Below are positions 17,319 through 26,311 of a DNA stretch of 64,000 nt, one piece after another; the first letter of the stretch is position 1; each line of letters starts with the position of its first letter. Both the position numbers and the translations under genes were made by a program. The notes under the pieces are model-generated. The model ran no database searches. It was not told where the DNA came from and was given only the letters and a program-made list of their open reading frames with translations. The stretch is from Actinomadura macra NBRC 14102 (GTDB lineage Bacteria > Actinomycetota > Actinomycetes > Streptosporangiales > Streptosporangiaceae), in assembly GCF_001552215.1 (NCBI RefSeq), contig NZ_BCQT01000028.1, positions 1-64,000 on the forward strand, given 5' to 3'.

Positions 17319-18935
17319 TCACATCGGGTCCGCCTCGGACAGGCCGGAGCCGCGGTCCATGGCCAGCCACCGGGTGATCCCGATCGTGCGCAGGAACGGC
17401 AGGTCGTGGCTGACCACGAGCAGCGCACCCTGGTAGCCGGCGAGGGCCTGGCCGAGCTGTCGGACGCTCGCCATGTCGAGGTTGTTCGTCGGCTCGTCCA
17501 GCAGCAGCAACTGCGGCGCGGGCTCGGCGAGCAGCAGCGAGGCCAGCACGGCGCGGAACCGCTCACCGCCCGACAGCGTGCCCGCGGGCCGCTCGGCCCG
17601 GGCACCCCGGAACAGGAAACGTGCCAGCCCCGCCCGGATCTCGTTCACCGGCACCGACGGGGCCACCGCGCGGACGTTGTCGACGACGCTGAGGCCCTCG
17701 TCGAGGACGTCGAGCCGCTGCGGCAGGTAGCGGACGCCCGCCACACCGATCTTGACGGTCGTCCCGTCCGGGACGGTCTCGCCGGTGAGAGCGCGCAAGA
17801 AGGTGGTCTTGCCCGAGCCGTTCGGGCCGACCAGCGCGATCCGCTCCGGGCCGCGGACGATCAGCTCGGTCAGCGAGCCGGCCTCCGGTTCGGGCGGCGC
17901 GAGGCCGGTGACGGTCGCGACCGTCCGTCCCGCCGGGACCTCGGTCGCGGGCAACCCGACCCGGATCTCGGCGTCCGCACGGACCGCCTCCTCCGCCTCG
18001 GTGAGGCGGGCGCGGGCGCCGGCGAGCCGCTCCTCGTGCATGATGCGGTGCTTACCCGCCGCGACCTGTGCCTGCCGCTTGCGCTCCCCCATCACGATCT
18101 TGGGTTCGCGCTTGCTCTCCTGCATCTTCTTGCCGTAGCGCAGCCGCCGGGCCAGCTTGACGTGCGCCTCCTCCAGGTCGCGTTTCTGGCGGCGCATGTC
18201 GGTCTCGGCGGCCCGGACCGTCCGCTCGGCGGCCTCCCGCTCGACCGCGAGGAGCTCCTCGTACTCCGTCAGGTTGCCGCCGAACGTCCGGACGGCGCCG
18301 TCGCGCAGATCGGCGATCTCCTCGACGCGGTCGAGTAGTTCCCGGTCGTGGCTGACGACGACGAGCACACCCGGCCAGGACGCGACCGCCTCGTACAGCC
18401 GGCGGCGCGCGTCCAAATCGAGGTTGTTGGTCGGCTCGTCCAGCAGCAGGACGTCTGGCCGGGCCAGGAAGAGCGCCGCGAGCCCGACCATCACGGCCTC
18501 TCCGCCCGACAGCGTCGGGACGGTACGGTCCAGGCCCACGTGGTCGAGACCGAGTCGGTCGAGTTCGGCGCGGGCGCGTTCCTCGACGTCCCAGTCGTCC
18601 CCGATCGCGGCGAAGTTCGCCTCGGTGGCCTCGCCGCGCTCGATGGCGTGCAGAGCGGCGCGCGCCGAGGTGATGCCGAGCAGGTCGGACACCGTGCGGG
18701 CGTTGTCGAGCGGAAGGGTCTGCGGCAGGTAGCCGACCTCCCCCGCCACGCTGATCTTGCCGGATGCGGGCCGCAGTTCCCTCGCGATCAGTTTCAGCAG
18801 GGTGGACTTGCCGGAGCCGTTGACTCCGATGAGGCCGGTGCGGCCGGTACCGAACGCGGCGTCCAGGCCGTCCAGGACGGTGGAGCCGTCGGGCCAGGCG
18901 AACGACAGGCCGGAGCACACGATGGCAAAGGACAT
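17319..18935 (-). CDS. ABC-F family ribosome-associated ATPase
   Basis: Soluble protein with two ABC domains and no membrane segment, 538 residues. Walker A motifs GVNGSGKST (about 37-45) and GPNGSGKTT in the second half, two LSGGE signatures and two LLLDEPTNNLD Walker B regions are visible. A long charged helical linker (about 245-310, with YGKKMQESKREPK) should reach into the ribosomal E/P-site region. ABC-F proteins relieve antibiotic binding or stalled translation. The ATG at 18935 follows GGAGG with short spacing; a GTG at 18968 would add 11 residues. Its closeness to antibiotic-resistance ABC-F proteins is a suggestion, not proof. Confidence 0.9.
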   Translation of the reverse strand: MSFAIVCSGLSFAWPDGSTVLDGLDAAFGTGRTGLIGVNGSGKSTLLKLIARELRPASGKISVAGEVGYLPQTLPLDNARTVSDLLGITSARAALHAIERGEATEANFAAIGDDWDVEERARAELDRLGLDHVGLDRTVPTLSGGEAVMVGLAALFLARPDVLLLDEPTNNLDLDARRRLYEAVASWPGVLVVVSHDRELLDRVEEIADLRDGAVRTFGGNLTEYEELLAVEREAAERTVRAAETDMRRQKRDLEEAHVKLARRLRYGKKMQESKREPKIVMGERKRQAQVAAGKHRIMHEERLAGARARLTEAEEAVRADAEIRVGLPATEVPAGRTVATVTGLAPPEPEAGSLTELIVRGPERIALVGPNGSGKTTFLRALTGETVPDGTTVKIGVAGVRYLPQRLDVLDEGLSVVDNVRAVAPSVPVNEIRAGLARFLFRGARAERPAGTLSGGERFRAVLASLLLAEPAPQLLLLDEPTNNLDMASVRQLGQALAGYQGALLVVSHDLPFLRTIGITRWLAMDRGSGLSEADPM

Positions 18936-19176
18936 GGGGCCTCCATGGGGGTGAGCAGGTGCTGACACATGGAGACACCGCGGGAAACGCGCGACGCGGC
19001 CAGGAGTGACGAGGCTAGGAATGCCGTCATGGCATGGAAAAGCCCGGCTGGACGAGAGTCCACGACTGAGGTCACGTGCGCGGGCCGCTGAACGGCCGTT
19101 GCGCGGTGTCGGACCTCAGATCCTCAATGGACTCCCCTGCCGGGCGACAATGTGACGTGGACACGCTACCCCGACT
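18936..19176 (-). other. Upstream region of the ABC-F gene
   Basis: No gene is apparent in this part of the 314-bp gap between the ABC-F and pheT genes. A small leftward frame starts at an ATG at 18970 (MCQHLLTPMEAPCP) and overlaps the ABC-F start in another frame; it has no Shine-Dalgarno sequence. ABC-F genes are often controlled by antibiotic-induced attenuation at short leader peptides, so the segment is worth noting, but I see no clear terminator/antiterminator pair. Confidence 0.3.
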
Positions 19177-19202
19177 CTTATCGCAACACAAGTAGCGATA
19201 AG
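19177..19202. promoter_or_regulatory. CTTATCGC inverted repeat
   Basis: A perfect 8-bp inverted repeat, CTTATCGC (19177-19184) and GCGATAAG (19195-19202), with a 10-base centre. It is AT-richer than its surroundings and lies between the pheT terminator and the ABC-F upstream region. The geometry suits a dimeric repressor operator, possibly for the ABC-F gene, though it is 240 bp from that start. It could instead be a second hairpin after pheT. Confidence 0.4.
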
Positions 19203-19210
19203 GGGGTCGT

Positions 19211-19239
19211 CGTCCGCCCCGGACCTACCGGGGCGGACG
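19211..19239 (-). terminator. pheT terminator
   Basis: A perfect 12-bp stem, CGTCCGCCCCGG with CCGGGGCGGACG, and a 5-base loop start 11 bases after the pheT stop. On the minus strand it is followed by ACGACCCCCTTATC, without a full U-tract. It should end the pheS-pheT transcript. Confidence 0.75.
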
Positions 19240-19249
19240 GGACACGCCG

Positions 19250-21727
19250 TCAGGCGCCGCGGAGAGCGGCGCCGGTGCGGTCGGCCGCGGCGGCGACCGC
19301 GGCGTCACGGGCCCGGGTCGCCTCCTCGGCGGTGAGCGTGCGGTCCGGGGCCCGGAACCGCAGGGTGTAGGCCAGCGACCTGCGTCCCTCGCCCACCTGC
19401 TCGCCGGTGTAGACGTCGAAGAGCCGGATCGCCTCCAGCAGTTCGCCGGCGCCCTCGCGCAGTGCCGACTCGACCCGCGCGGCGGGCACCGCGGAGTCGA
19501 CGACCAGCGCGACGTCCTGGGTGGCGACCGGGTACGTCGAGACGTGCGGTGCCCGCGGCGTGGCAGGTTCGCCCAGGCGACGCAGCTCCAGTTCCATCGC
19601 GCAGCTACGCGGCGGCAGCCCGTACGCCTTGGTGACGCGGGGGTGCAGCTCGCCGGCGTGGCCGACGAGGGTGTCCCCCGCATACAGCGCGGCGCACCGA
19701 CCCGGATGCCACGGGGCATGCTGGTCGGCCTCGACCGTCAGCTCGACGCCGACCTCCCGGGCGACCGTCCGGGCGGCCTCGACGGCGTCGGCCCACAGCG
19801 CCGCGCGCCCCGGCCCCCACCACCCCGACGGCTCCCGGTCGCCGGACAGCACGACGGCCACCCGGTGCGGCTGGTCGGGGAGCGCCGCCTCCACGGAGGC
19901 GATTTCCTCGGGGGTCGGACCACGGTCGACGGCGAGGCGAGGTGCCCCGGCGGGCGCATCCGGACGAGGACGGAACACCAGGCCCATCTCGAACAGAGCC
20001 ACGTCACCGAAGCCGCGTCCCACGTTGTGCGCGAGGGCCCGCAGGAGCCCGGGCAGCAGCGTGGTGCGCAGGAGCGGCTCGTCCTCCGACAGGGGGTTGG
20101 CCAGCCGGAGCGCCGTGCGGCGCGCGTCGCCGGGCGGCAGCTGCAGGTCGTCCCAGTCCCTCTCCGCGGTGAACGGGAACGCCAGCACCTCGACGTATCC
20201 GGCGCCCGCCAGCGCGCGGCCCACCCGGCGCCGCATCCGCTGCCGGACGGTCAGCCCGTGCCCGTCGGCGGGGCGCGGTGCCCGCGAGGGGATGTTCTCA
20301 TATCCCTCCAGCCGGATGACCTCCTCGGCGAGGTCATTGGGGTCGGTGAGGTCGGGCCGCCACGACGGCGGCGTCACGGTCAGGACGTCGCCGCCCTCGA
20401 CGGCGCAGCCGACCTGCGCCAACCGCCGCACGACCGCGTCCCGCCCGTAAGTCACTCCCGCGACCCGGTCGGGGTGGCCGGCGGCCATGGTGACGGTGAC
20501 CTCCTCGACCGGCGCCTGCGCGTGCGTCACGCCGGGCACGATCTCGGCGCCGCCCAGCTCGGCCAGCAGCCGTACCGCCCGGTACGAGGCGTACAGCGGC
20601 AGTTCCCGGTCGACTCCCCGCTCGAACCGGTGGGACGCCTCGCTGTGCAGCCGGTGCCGGCGGCCCATCCGGGCCGTGCCGATCGGGTCGAAGTGCGCCG
20701 CCTCGACGACCATGTCGCTCGACCGCTCGTCGATCTCGGTGGCGAGGCCGCCCATCGTCCCGGCCATCGAGATCGGGCCGGAGGCGTCGGTGATGAGGAT
20801 GTCCTCGGGGTCCAGGGTCCGCTTGACGTGGTCGAGCGTCTCCAGGGCCTCGCCGCGCGCCGCCCGGCGCACCACGATCGGACCGGTGAGCTTGGCCCGG
20901 TCGAAGGCGTGCAGCGGCTGCCCGAGCTCCAGCATCAGGTAGTTCGTGACGTCCACGGCCAGCGACACCGGACGCATTCCGGCGCGGTGCAGGCGGACCC
21001 GCATCCACAACGGGGTCTGCGCGTCCGGATCGAAGCCGCGTACCTCGCGCAGCACGAACCGGTCACAGGCGGTCGGGTCGGCGATGCTCGCCGGGTAGGA
21101 CTCGCCGGTCTCGGCAGGCAGGTCGACCTGCGCGGGGTCCTTGAACGGCACTCCGTAGGCCGTGGCAGCCTCGCGGGCGACCCCGCGGATCGACAGGGCG
21201 TAGCCGCGATCCGGCGTCACGGCGATGTCGAGGACGTCGTCGCGCAGCGCGAGCAGTTCCACCGCGTCCGTCTCGACCGGCGTGTCGGGTGGCAGGACGA
21301 GGATGCCGCCGTGGTCGTCACCGATGCCGAGCTCGGCGACCGAGCAGATCATCCCCTCCGACAGCCGCCCGTAGGTCTTGCGGGACCCGATCTGGAAGCC
21401 GCCCGGCAGGACCCCGCCCGGCAGGATCACCACGACGCGGTCGCCGACCCCGAAGTTGGTGGCACCGCAGACGATGTTCTGCGGCTCGCCTGTCCCGTTG
21501 GCCTTGCCGACGTCCACGCGGCAGTAGCGGATCGGCTTCTTGAACCCGGTCAGCTCTTCGATCGCCAGGACCTCGCCGACGACCAGCGGACCGGTGATGT
21601 CCACACCCGCCTGCTCGACGGTCTCGACCTCCAGGCCCGCGGCGATCAGCGCGGCGGCCAGCTCGCGGCCGGTGACTCCGGCGGGCAGGTCGGCGTACTC
21701 ACGCACCCAGGAAAGCGGGGCCCGCAT
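19250..21727 (-). CDS. pheT: Phenylalanyl-tRNA synthetase beta subunit
   Basis: Large subunit of the (alpha-beta)2 class II synthetase, responsible for tRNA binding and editing of mischarged Tyr. It has 825 residues, the normal length. The N-terminal tRNA-binding OB-like domain (about 40-150: VVGEVLAIEEL, NIVCGATNF) is followed by B3/B4 editing, B5 and the C-terminal anticodon-binding domain ending in a ferredoxin-like fold. The ATG at 21727 overlaps the pheS stop by one base (TGATG), giving tight coupling that matches 1:1 subunit stoichiometry. Confidence 0.97.
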   Translation of the reverse strand: MRAPLSWVREYADLPAGVTGRELAAALIAAGLEVETVEQAGVDITGPLVVGEVLAIEELTGFKKPIRYCRVDVGKANGTGEPQNIVCGATNFGVGDRVVVILPGGVLPGGFQIGSRKTYGRLSEGMICSVAELGIGDDHGGILVLPPDTPVETDAVELLALRDDVLDIAVTPDRGYALSIRGVAREAATAYGVPFKDPAQVDLPAETGESYPASIADPTACDRFVLREVRGFDPDAQTPLWMRVRLHRAGMRPVSLAVDVTNYLMLELGQPLHAFDRAKLTGPIVVRRAARGEALETLDHVKRTLDPEDILITDASGPISMAGTMGGLATEIDERSSDMVVEAAHFDPIGTARMGRRHRLHSEASHRFERGVDRELPLYASYRAVRLLAELGGAEIVPGVTHAQAPVEEVTVTMAAGHPDRVAGVTYGRDAVVRRLAQVGCAVEGGDVLTVTPPSWRPDLTDPNDLAEEVIRLEGYENIPSRAPRPADGHGLTVRQRMRRRVGRALAGAGYVEVLAFPFTAERDWDDLQLPPGDARRTALRLANPLSEDEPLLRTTLLPGLLRALAHNVGRGFGDVALFEMGLVFRPRPDAPAGAPRLAVDRGPTPEEIASVEAALPDQPHRVAVVLSGDREPSGWWGPGRAALWADAVEAARTVAREVGVELTVEADQHAPWHPGRCAALYAGDTLVGHAGELHPRVTKAYGLPPRSCAMELELRRLGEPATPRAPHVSTYPVATQDVALVVDSAVPAARVESALREGAGELLEAIRLFDVYTGEQVGEGRRSLAYTLRFRAPDRTLTAEEATRARDAAVAAAADRTGAALRGA

Positions 21728-22836
21728 CAGATCTCCATCCCGAACGGGAGGGTGAACCGGACGTCGCCCTCCACCATGTCGTGCATGTCCTCCACACCGT
21801 GCCGGAACATCAGGGTCCGTTCGACGCCCAGCCCGAACGCCCAGCCGCTGTAGCGGTCCGGGTCGACACCGCAGGCCACCAGCACCCGCGGGTTGACCAT
21901 GCCGCAGCCGCCGAGCTCGATCCAGCCCTCCGAGCCGCAGGTGCGGCACGGCTCGGCGCCCACCTCCACCGACGCGCCCCGGCACACGAAGCACTGCATG
22001 TCGACCTCGGCCGACGGCTCGGTGAACGGGAAGTAGGACGGGCGGAACCGCGTCCGCAGTCCCTCCCCGAACATGCCGCCGACGAACGCGTCGATGGCAC
22101 CGCGCAGGTCGGCCATGGTCAGGCCCTCGTCCACGGCGAGGCCCTCAAGCTGGTGGAAGACGGGGCTGTGCGTGGCGTCCAACTCGTCGGTACGGAACGT
22201 CTTGCCCGGGATCACCACATACACCGGCAGCGCGCGCGTCAGCAGCGACCTGATCTGCACCGGGGAGGTGTGCGTGCGCATCACCAGGCCCGTCTCCTCG
22301 GCCCCCACGAAGAAAGTGTCCTGCATCGTGCGGGCCGGATGGTCGGGCTTGAAGTTCAGGGCGTCGAAGTTGAACCACTCCGCCTCGACCTCGGGGCCTT
22401 CGGCGACCTCGAAGCCCATGGAGACGAAGACGTCCGCCATCCGCTCCTGCATCGTGGTCAGGGGGTGCCGGGCCCCGCGCGGGGCGCGGTCCCAGGGCAG
22501 GGTGACGTCGACGGTCTCCTCGACGAGGACACGCTGGTCGCGCTCGTCCTCCAGCTCGGCCTGGCGCGCCTTGAGGGCCTGCGCGACCGCGCCGCGGGCG
22601 GCGCCGATGCGCTTGCCCGCCTCGGCGCGGCCGGCGGGAGGCAGTGCGCCGATCTCGCGGTTGGCGAGGGCCAGCGGGGAACGGTCGCCGGCGTGCGCCA
22701 GGCGGACCTGCTTGAGGGCGTCGAGGTCGGCGGCCGCGGCGATGGCGGCGAGCGCCTCCTCGCGGGCCCGCTCCAGCTCGTCGGGCTGCAATGCGGACAC
22801 CTCGACTGGGTCGTAGGACTTGTTGGGTGCAGACAT
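21727..22836 (-). CDS. pheS: Phenylalanyl-tRNA synthetase alpha subunit
   Basis: Catalytic subunit of PheRS, 369 residues. An N-terminal coiled coil (about 1-105) precedes the class II catalytic core, with VEAEWFNFDALN and HTSPVQIRSL visible. Four cysteines in CFVC and CRTC (282, 285, 297, 300) form a probable zinc knuckle, a feature I associate with actinobacterial PheS; it precedes WIELGGCGMVNP. The ATG at 22836 begins MSAPNKSYDP; GGAG lies rather far upstream. It is followed by pheT with a one-base overlap. Confidence 0.97.
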   Translation of the reverse strand: MSAPNKSYDPVEVSALQPDELERAREEALAAIAAAADLDALKQVRLAHAGDRSPLALANREIGALPPAGRAEAGKRIGAARGAVAQALKARQAELEDERDQRVLVEETVDVTLPWDRAPRGARHPLTTMQERMADVFVSMGFEVAEGPEVEAEWFNFDALNFKPDHPARTMQDTFFVGAEETGLVMRTHTSPVQIRSLLTRALPVYVVIPGKTFRTDELDATHSPVFHQLEGLAVDEGLTMADLRGAIDAFVGGMFGEGLRTRFRPSYFPFTEPSAEVDMQCFVCRGASVEVGAEPCRTCGSEGWIELGGCGMVNPRVLVACGVDPDRYSGWAFGLGVERTLMFRHGVEDMHDMVEGDVRFTLPFGMEI

Positions 22837-22966
22837 GGTGGTGTGATCGACTCCGGTCGGCGTGGGACGCCCGCAGTCTAGTGCGCGGGCGGTGAAGATC
22901 CGGAAAGACGTGCGCGAATCGCGCGGCCCGCCGCGAGGTTCCCGCGCCGGCCCGGCCCGGTCGGGC

Positions 22967-24079
22967 TCAGGTGGCGTAGTCGGGGGCCCCTGCGGGCACG
23001 GTAAATCGGAACTCGGCGCCGCCGCCGGGCGCACGCCGCACGGTGATCACACCGCCGTGCGCCTCCACGAGGCCCTTCACGATGTAGAGGCCGAGGCCGG
23101 TGCCACCGCGACGGTTGCCGCCGGGGCCGCGCCAGAACTGCCGGAACACGCGCTGGACGGCTTCGGGCGGTATGCCCTCGCCCTCGTCGCGCACCGACAC
23201 GGCGGCCCCCTCCTTATGCGCGTCCGGCTCCACCACGATGGTGACAGTACCCGCTCCGTGCCGCACGGCGTTTTCGACGAGGTTGCCGAGGATCTGGTCC
23301 ATCTTGTCGGGGTCCAGCCACATCTCGGGCAGCTCGCCGCGGGCCTCGAAGCGGAACCGGTCCTCGGCCTCGCCCGCCGCGACCCGTCCGGCGATGACCT
23401 TGCGGACCTCCTCCGGCAGGTCGACGACCTGCCGGTGCATCTCCAGCCGGCCCGCCTCGATGCGCGACACGTCCAGCAGTTCGGTGATGAGCCGCGTCAC
23501 CCGGTCGGCGTCGGCGTTGACGGTCTCCAGCATCACGCGCTTCTGATCGTCGTTGAAGCGGTGCCATTTGGCGAGCAGGGTCGCCGTGAAGCCCTTGACA
23601 CTGGTCAGCGGGGACCGTAGCTCGTGCGCCACCGTCGAGACGAGGTCGGCGCGGTCGCGCTCCTGCCGGGCGCGGTGCGCCGCGTCGCGCAGGGACACGC
23701 TGAACCGTTCCACCCTGCCCTGCCGGTCGCGCCGGTAGGCGGCGGTGACCAACAGTTCGGTGCCGCCGGGCAGGAACAGCACCCGCTCGGGGTGCCGGGT
23801 GCGGGTGCACAGGCCCTCGTAGGGGGCGAGGCACTTCCACCAGTCGCGGCCCTCCGCGTCGTGCAACGGTAGGACGTCGCGGAAGTCGGTGCCGAGAGCG
23901 GTCTCGGCGGGAATCCCCGTCATCCGGACGGCGGCGGCGTTGAAGACCACGACGCGCGCCTCGTGGTCGGCCACCATCAGCCCGTCGGGGAGGTCGTCGG
24001 CGGGATCCCCCGCGGGACGGCCGCCGGCCCCGCTTACGGGCGCACCAACGGCCACGCGATGGGGTTCCTCTCCGCCCAC
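22967..24079 (-). CDS. PAS-domain sensor histidine kinase, orphan
   Basis: Cytoplasmic-looking sensor kinase, about 370 residues, with no membrane segment. A PAS-like domain occupies roughly 25-130. The HisKA box STVAHELRSPLTSVKG places the phosphorylated histidine at about residue 152. The ATPase domain shows GNLVENAVRHG, DEGEGI and GGTGLGLYIVKG. No response regulator gene is adjacent, so its partner is encoded elsewhere. The start is uncertain: the GTG at 24079 has GGAGG 5 bases upstream, while a GTG at 24097 has none. It lies between pheS and a STAS gene on the same strand. Confidence 0.88.
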   Translation of the reverse strand: MGGEEPHRVAVGAPVSGAGGRPAGDPADDLPDGLMVADHEARVVVFNAAAVRMTGIPAETALGTDFRDVLPLHDAEGRDWWKCLAPYEGLCTRTRHPERVLFLPGGTELLVTAAYRRDRQGRVERFSVSLRDAAHRARQERDRADLVSTVAHELRSPLTSVKGFTATLLAKWHRFNDDQKRVMLETVNADADRVTRLITELLDVSRIEAGRLEMHRQVVDLPEEVRKVIAGRVAAGEAEDRFRFEARGELPEMWLDPDKMDQILGNLVENAVRHGAGTVTIVVEPDAHKEGAAVSVRDEGEGIPPEAVQRVFRQFWRGPGGNRRGGTGLGLYIVKGLVEAHGGVITVRRAPGGGAEFRFTVPAGAPDYAT

Positions 24080-24241
24080 TGCGGCCTCCAGAAACACCGG
24101 TCGGGACGCGGCCTGTCGAGAAGAGACTCTATCCGGACTCGGGCCCCTTACGGGACCCAGAAAACGCCCCGCGGCAAGGCTTTTGTAGCTGTCACGACCG
24201 TCTCCGTCCGGGGTGGGAGCACCCTCACCAGGAGGTACGGG

Positions 24242-24257
24242 CCCGCCCCCGGGCGGG
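24242..24257 (-). terminator. Short GC hairpin after the STAS gene
   Basis: CCCGCC (24242-24247) pairs with GGCGGG (24252-24257) directly after the STAS stop. It is compact and GC-only with no U-tract. A second small hairpin, GGGTCCC-GTAA-GGGGCCC on the minus strand (24158 to 24141), lies between this and the kinase start. Confidence 0.4.
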
Positions 24258-24259
24258 GT

Positions 24260-24739
24260 TCAGCGGGTGGTGGTCGAGGAACCTTCCGCGGACAGGGCGG
24301 CGTCGACGTCCACGTGCACGGCGAACAGCCGGTGCAGCCCAGTGATGCGGAGCAGACGGAATTGCGCTGGACGCACCCGGACAAGGGCGATCTCGCCGCC
24401 GGACACGGCGACGTGGTTGTGCGCGGACACCAGCGCGCCGAGCCCCGCCGCGTCGCAGAACGGGACTGCGGCGAAGTCGACCACGAGGCGGCGGAAGCCC
24501 GCGCCGTGCAGCTCGACGAGTCGGGCACGCAGCGCGTCGGCCGTGTGCAGGTCGATCTCGCCGGCCACCACGGCCACGGCCGTGTCGCCGCGGACCCGTG
24601 CCAGCTCGACGGTCAACCCAGGCGTGGCGGCGGGCGCCCACGCGGTGGGGACGGAGGGGACGGCGGCCTGGCCCGTCCGGCACCTGATCTCCGGCGTGCG
24701 CCGGCCCGGCCTCCTCGCCACTCTGGTCTCCTCGGTCAT
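24260..24739 (-). CDS. STAS-domain protein (anti-sigma factor antagonist-like)
   Basis: A 159-residue protein whose C-terminal 100 residues form a STAS domain: VAVVAGEIDLHTADALRARL is the first strand/helix and VVDFAAVPFCDAAGLGALV the phosphorylation loop. In SpoIIAA-type antagonists the loop is DSSGL with a phosphorylated serine. Here it is DAAGL, so the usual acceptor is missing. The N-terminal 50 residues are basic and low in order. The ATG at 24739 is chosen because a GGGGG run lies 8 bases upstream; an ATG at 24754 is possible. The adjacent kinase gene may or may not be functionally linked. Confidence 0.82.
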   Translation of the reverse strand: MTEETRVARRPGRRTPEIRCRTGQAAVPSVPTAWAPAATPGLTVELARVRGDTAVAVVAGEIDLHTADALRARLVELHGAGFRRLVVDFAAVPFCDAAGLGALVSAHNHVAVSGGEIALVRVRPAQFRLLRITGLHRLFAVHVDVDAALSAEGSSTTTR

Positions 24740-25006
24740 CGCGTTCGCCCCCATTCGCGCGGCATCGTCGCCGCCCCTGGTCAACCACCGTAGGCACCCG
24801 TTGGAACGTGCAAATCCCTCGCCGGGCCGGTATCCCGCTCCTACCTGGGAACGAGCCGCCCCGCGGCGGTGGGCCCCCTGCCCACCCTCCGTGAGGGGAC
24901 CATCCTCGCAGGTCACACCCAGAGAAGGGGCAGCGGCGGCGACCGCTTGCGGCCATCCGACCACGGAATGCATCGAACCCCGTCGGGTGCTCGCAGGTAA
25001 CGCGTG

Positions 25007-25831
25007 TCACATGCGGGAACGCCCGCGCTGCGCCCGTGCCGACGCATACAGACATACGGCCGCGGCCGTCGCGAGGTTCAGGCTCTCCGCGCGGCCGTGA
25101 ATCGGCACGCGGACGACCTCGTCGACGTGCCGGAGGATCTCCTCGGGCAGCCCCCACGCCTCGTTGCCGAACACCCAGGCGGTGGGGCGCGCGAGCAGGC
25201 CCTCGTCGATCCCCTCGTCCAGGGTGCGGTCGCCGGCACCGTCAGCCGCGAGGACGGTGAGCCCCGCGCTCTTGAGCTCGGGCATCAGGGCGTCGAAGCG
25301 CGGACCGACGACGACCGGCAGGTGGAAGAGGCTGCCCGCCGAGGCGCGCACGCACTTGCCGTTGTAGGGATCGACGGAGGCGTCGGTGAACACCACCGCC
25401 TCCGAGCCCGCAGCGTCGGCCGTGCGCAACACCGTCCCGGCGTTGCCGGGATCGCGGACGTGCGCCAGCACAGTCACGAGCCGGGGCCGGGCCTCCAGCG
25501 CGGTGCCGAGCGGGACGTCGAGGAACCCGCAGACCGCCAGCAACCCCTGCGGGGTGACGGTCTGCGCGAGTTCGGCCATGACCTCGCCGCTGACGCGCAG
25601 CACGGGAGCTCCGGCGCGCTCGGCGGCCAGCACCAGCTCGGGATGGCGGGCCTCGGCCTCGGCCGTGGTGAACAGCTCGGCGAGCCCGCCCGGGATCAGC
25701 AGCGCCTCCCGTACCGCCTGCGGTCCCTCGGCGAGGAACCGCCCCTCACGGCGCCGGAACGCGCGCTTGGCGAGCCGGCGAGCGGCCTTCACCCTCGGTG
25801 ATCGGAGAGAGGTCAGCTCGCGGCCCGCCAT
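25007..25831 (-). CDS. SpoU/TrmH-family RNA 2'-O-methyltransferase
   Basis: SAM-dependent ribose methyltransferase of the SPOUT class, 274 residues. The N-terminal substrate-binding domain (about 1-100, RFLAEGPQAVREAL) is followed by the knotted catalytic domain with motif 1 RDPGNAGTVLRTADA, motif 2 VFGNEAWGLP and motif 3 VPIHGRAESLNLATA. Whether it modifies rRNA or tRNA is not clear; members beside rplT are often annotated TsnR/RlmB-like. It lies 33 bp after rplT and is likely part of the infC-rpmI-rplT transcript. Confidence 0.9.
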   Translation of the reverse strand: MAGRELTSLRSPRVKAARRLAKRAFRRREGRFLAEGPQAVREALLIPGGLAELFTTAEAEARHPELVLAAERAGAPVLRVSGEVMAELAQTVTPQGLLAVCGFLDVPLGTALEARPRLVTVLAHVRDPGNAGTVLRTADAAGSEAVVFTDASVDPYNGKCVRASAGSLFHLPVVVGPRFDALMPELKSAGLTVLAADGAGDRTLDEGIDEGLLARPTAWVFGNEAWGLPEEILRHVDEVVRVPIHGRAESLNLATAAAVCLYASARAQRGRSRM

Positions 25832-25864
25832 ATCGCTGTGCTCGCCCGTCCGCCGGTCCCCGGC

Positions 25865-26242
25865 TCAGGCCGCCTCCGAACCTTCGGCGGGGAGCGCGTC
25901 CTTGGCGACCTTCACCAGGGCGGTGAACGCGGCGGCGTCATTCACGGCCAGCTCGGCCAGCATGCGGCGGTCGACCTCGACCTCGGCCGCCTTCAGGCCC
26001 TGGATGAACCGGTTGTAGGTGATGCCGTTGGCGCGGGCGGCGGCGTTGATCCGCTGGATCCACAGCCGGCGGAACTGGCCCTTGCGGTCCTTGCGGTCCC
26101 GGAAGGCATAGGTCATGGAGTGGAGCTGCTGCTCCTTGGCCTTGCGGTACAGGCGCGACCGCTGGCCGCGGTAGCCGCTCGACCGCTCCAGGACGACCCG
26201 GCGCTTCTTGGCGGCGTTGACCGCCCGCTTCACGCGTGCCAC
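25865..26242 (-). CDS. rplT: 50S ribosomal protein L20
   Basis: Early-assembling protein of the large subunit, 125 residues, basic. The conserved start ARVKRAVNAAKKRR and the core FRDRKDRKGQFRRLWI are present. The start is the GTG at 26242 with AAGGAG 9 bases upstream; a GTG three codons earlier is less well placed. L20 represses the infC-rpmI-rplT operon in other bacteria, which is relevant to the attenuator upstream of infC. The C-terminus has a short acidic tail (EGSEAA). Confidence 0.98.
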   Translation of the reverse strand: MARVKRAVNAAKKRRVVLERSSGYRGQRSRLYRKAKEQQLHSMTYAFRDRKDRKGQFRRLWIQRINAAARANGITYNRFIQGLKAAEVEVDRRMLAELAVNDAAAFTALVKVAKDALPAEGSEAA

Positions 26243-26311
26243 GTGATGCACTCCTTCGTGGGGGCCGGGGCCTCCAGGCCTCGGCCGGTCGCTGATGTTG
26301 CCGGTCGGGTA

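Noticed and set aside
22967..24739. Histidine kinase plus STAS gene as a two-gene signalling operon
   Set aside because: A 180-bp gap with hairpins separates them and the kinase is of the response-regulator type, not an anti-sigma serine kinase; a link is possible but unsupported.
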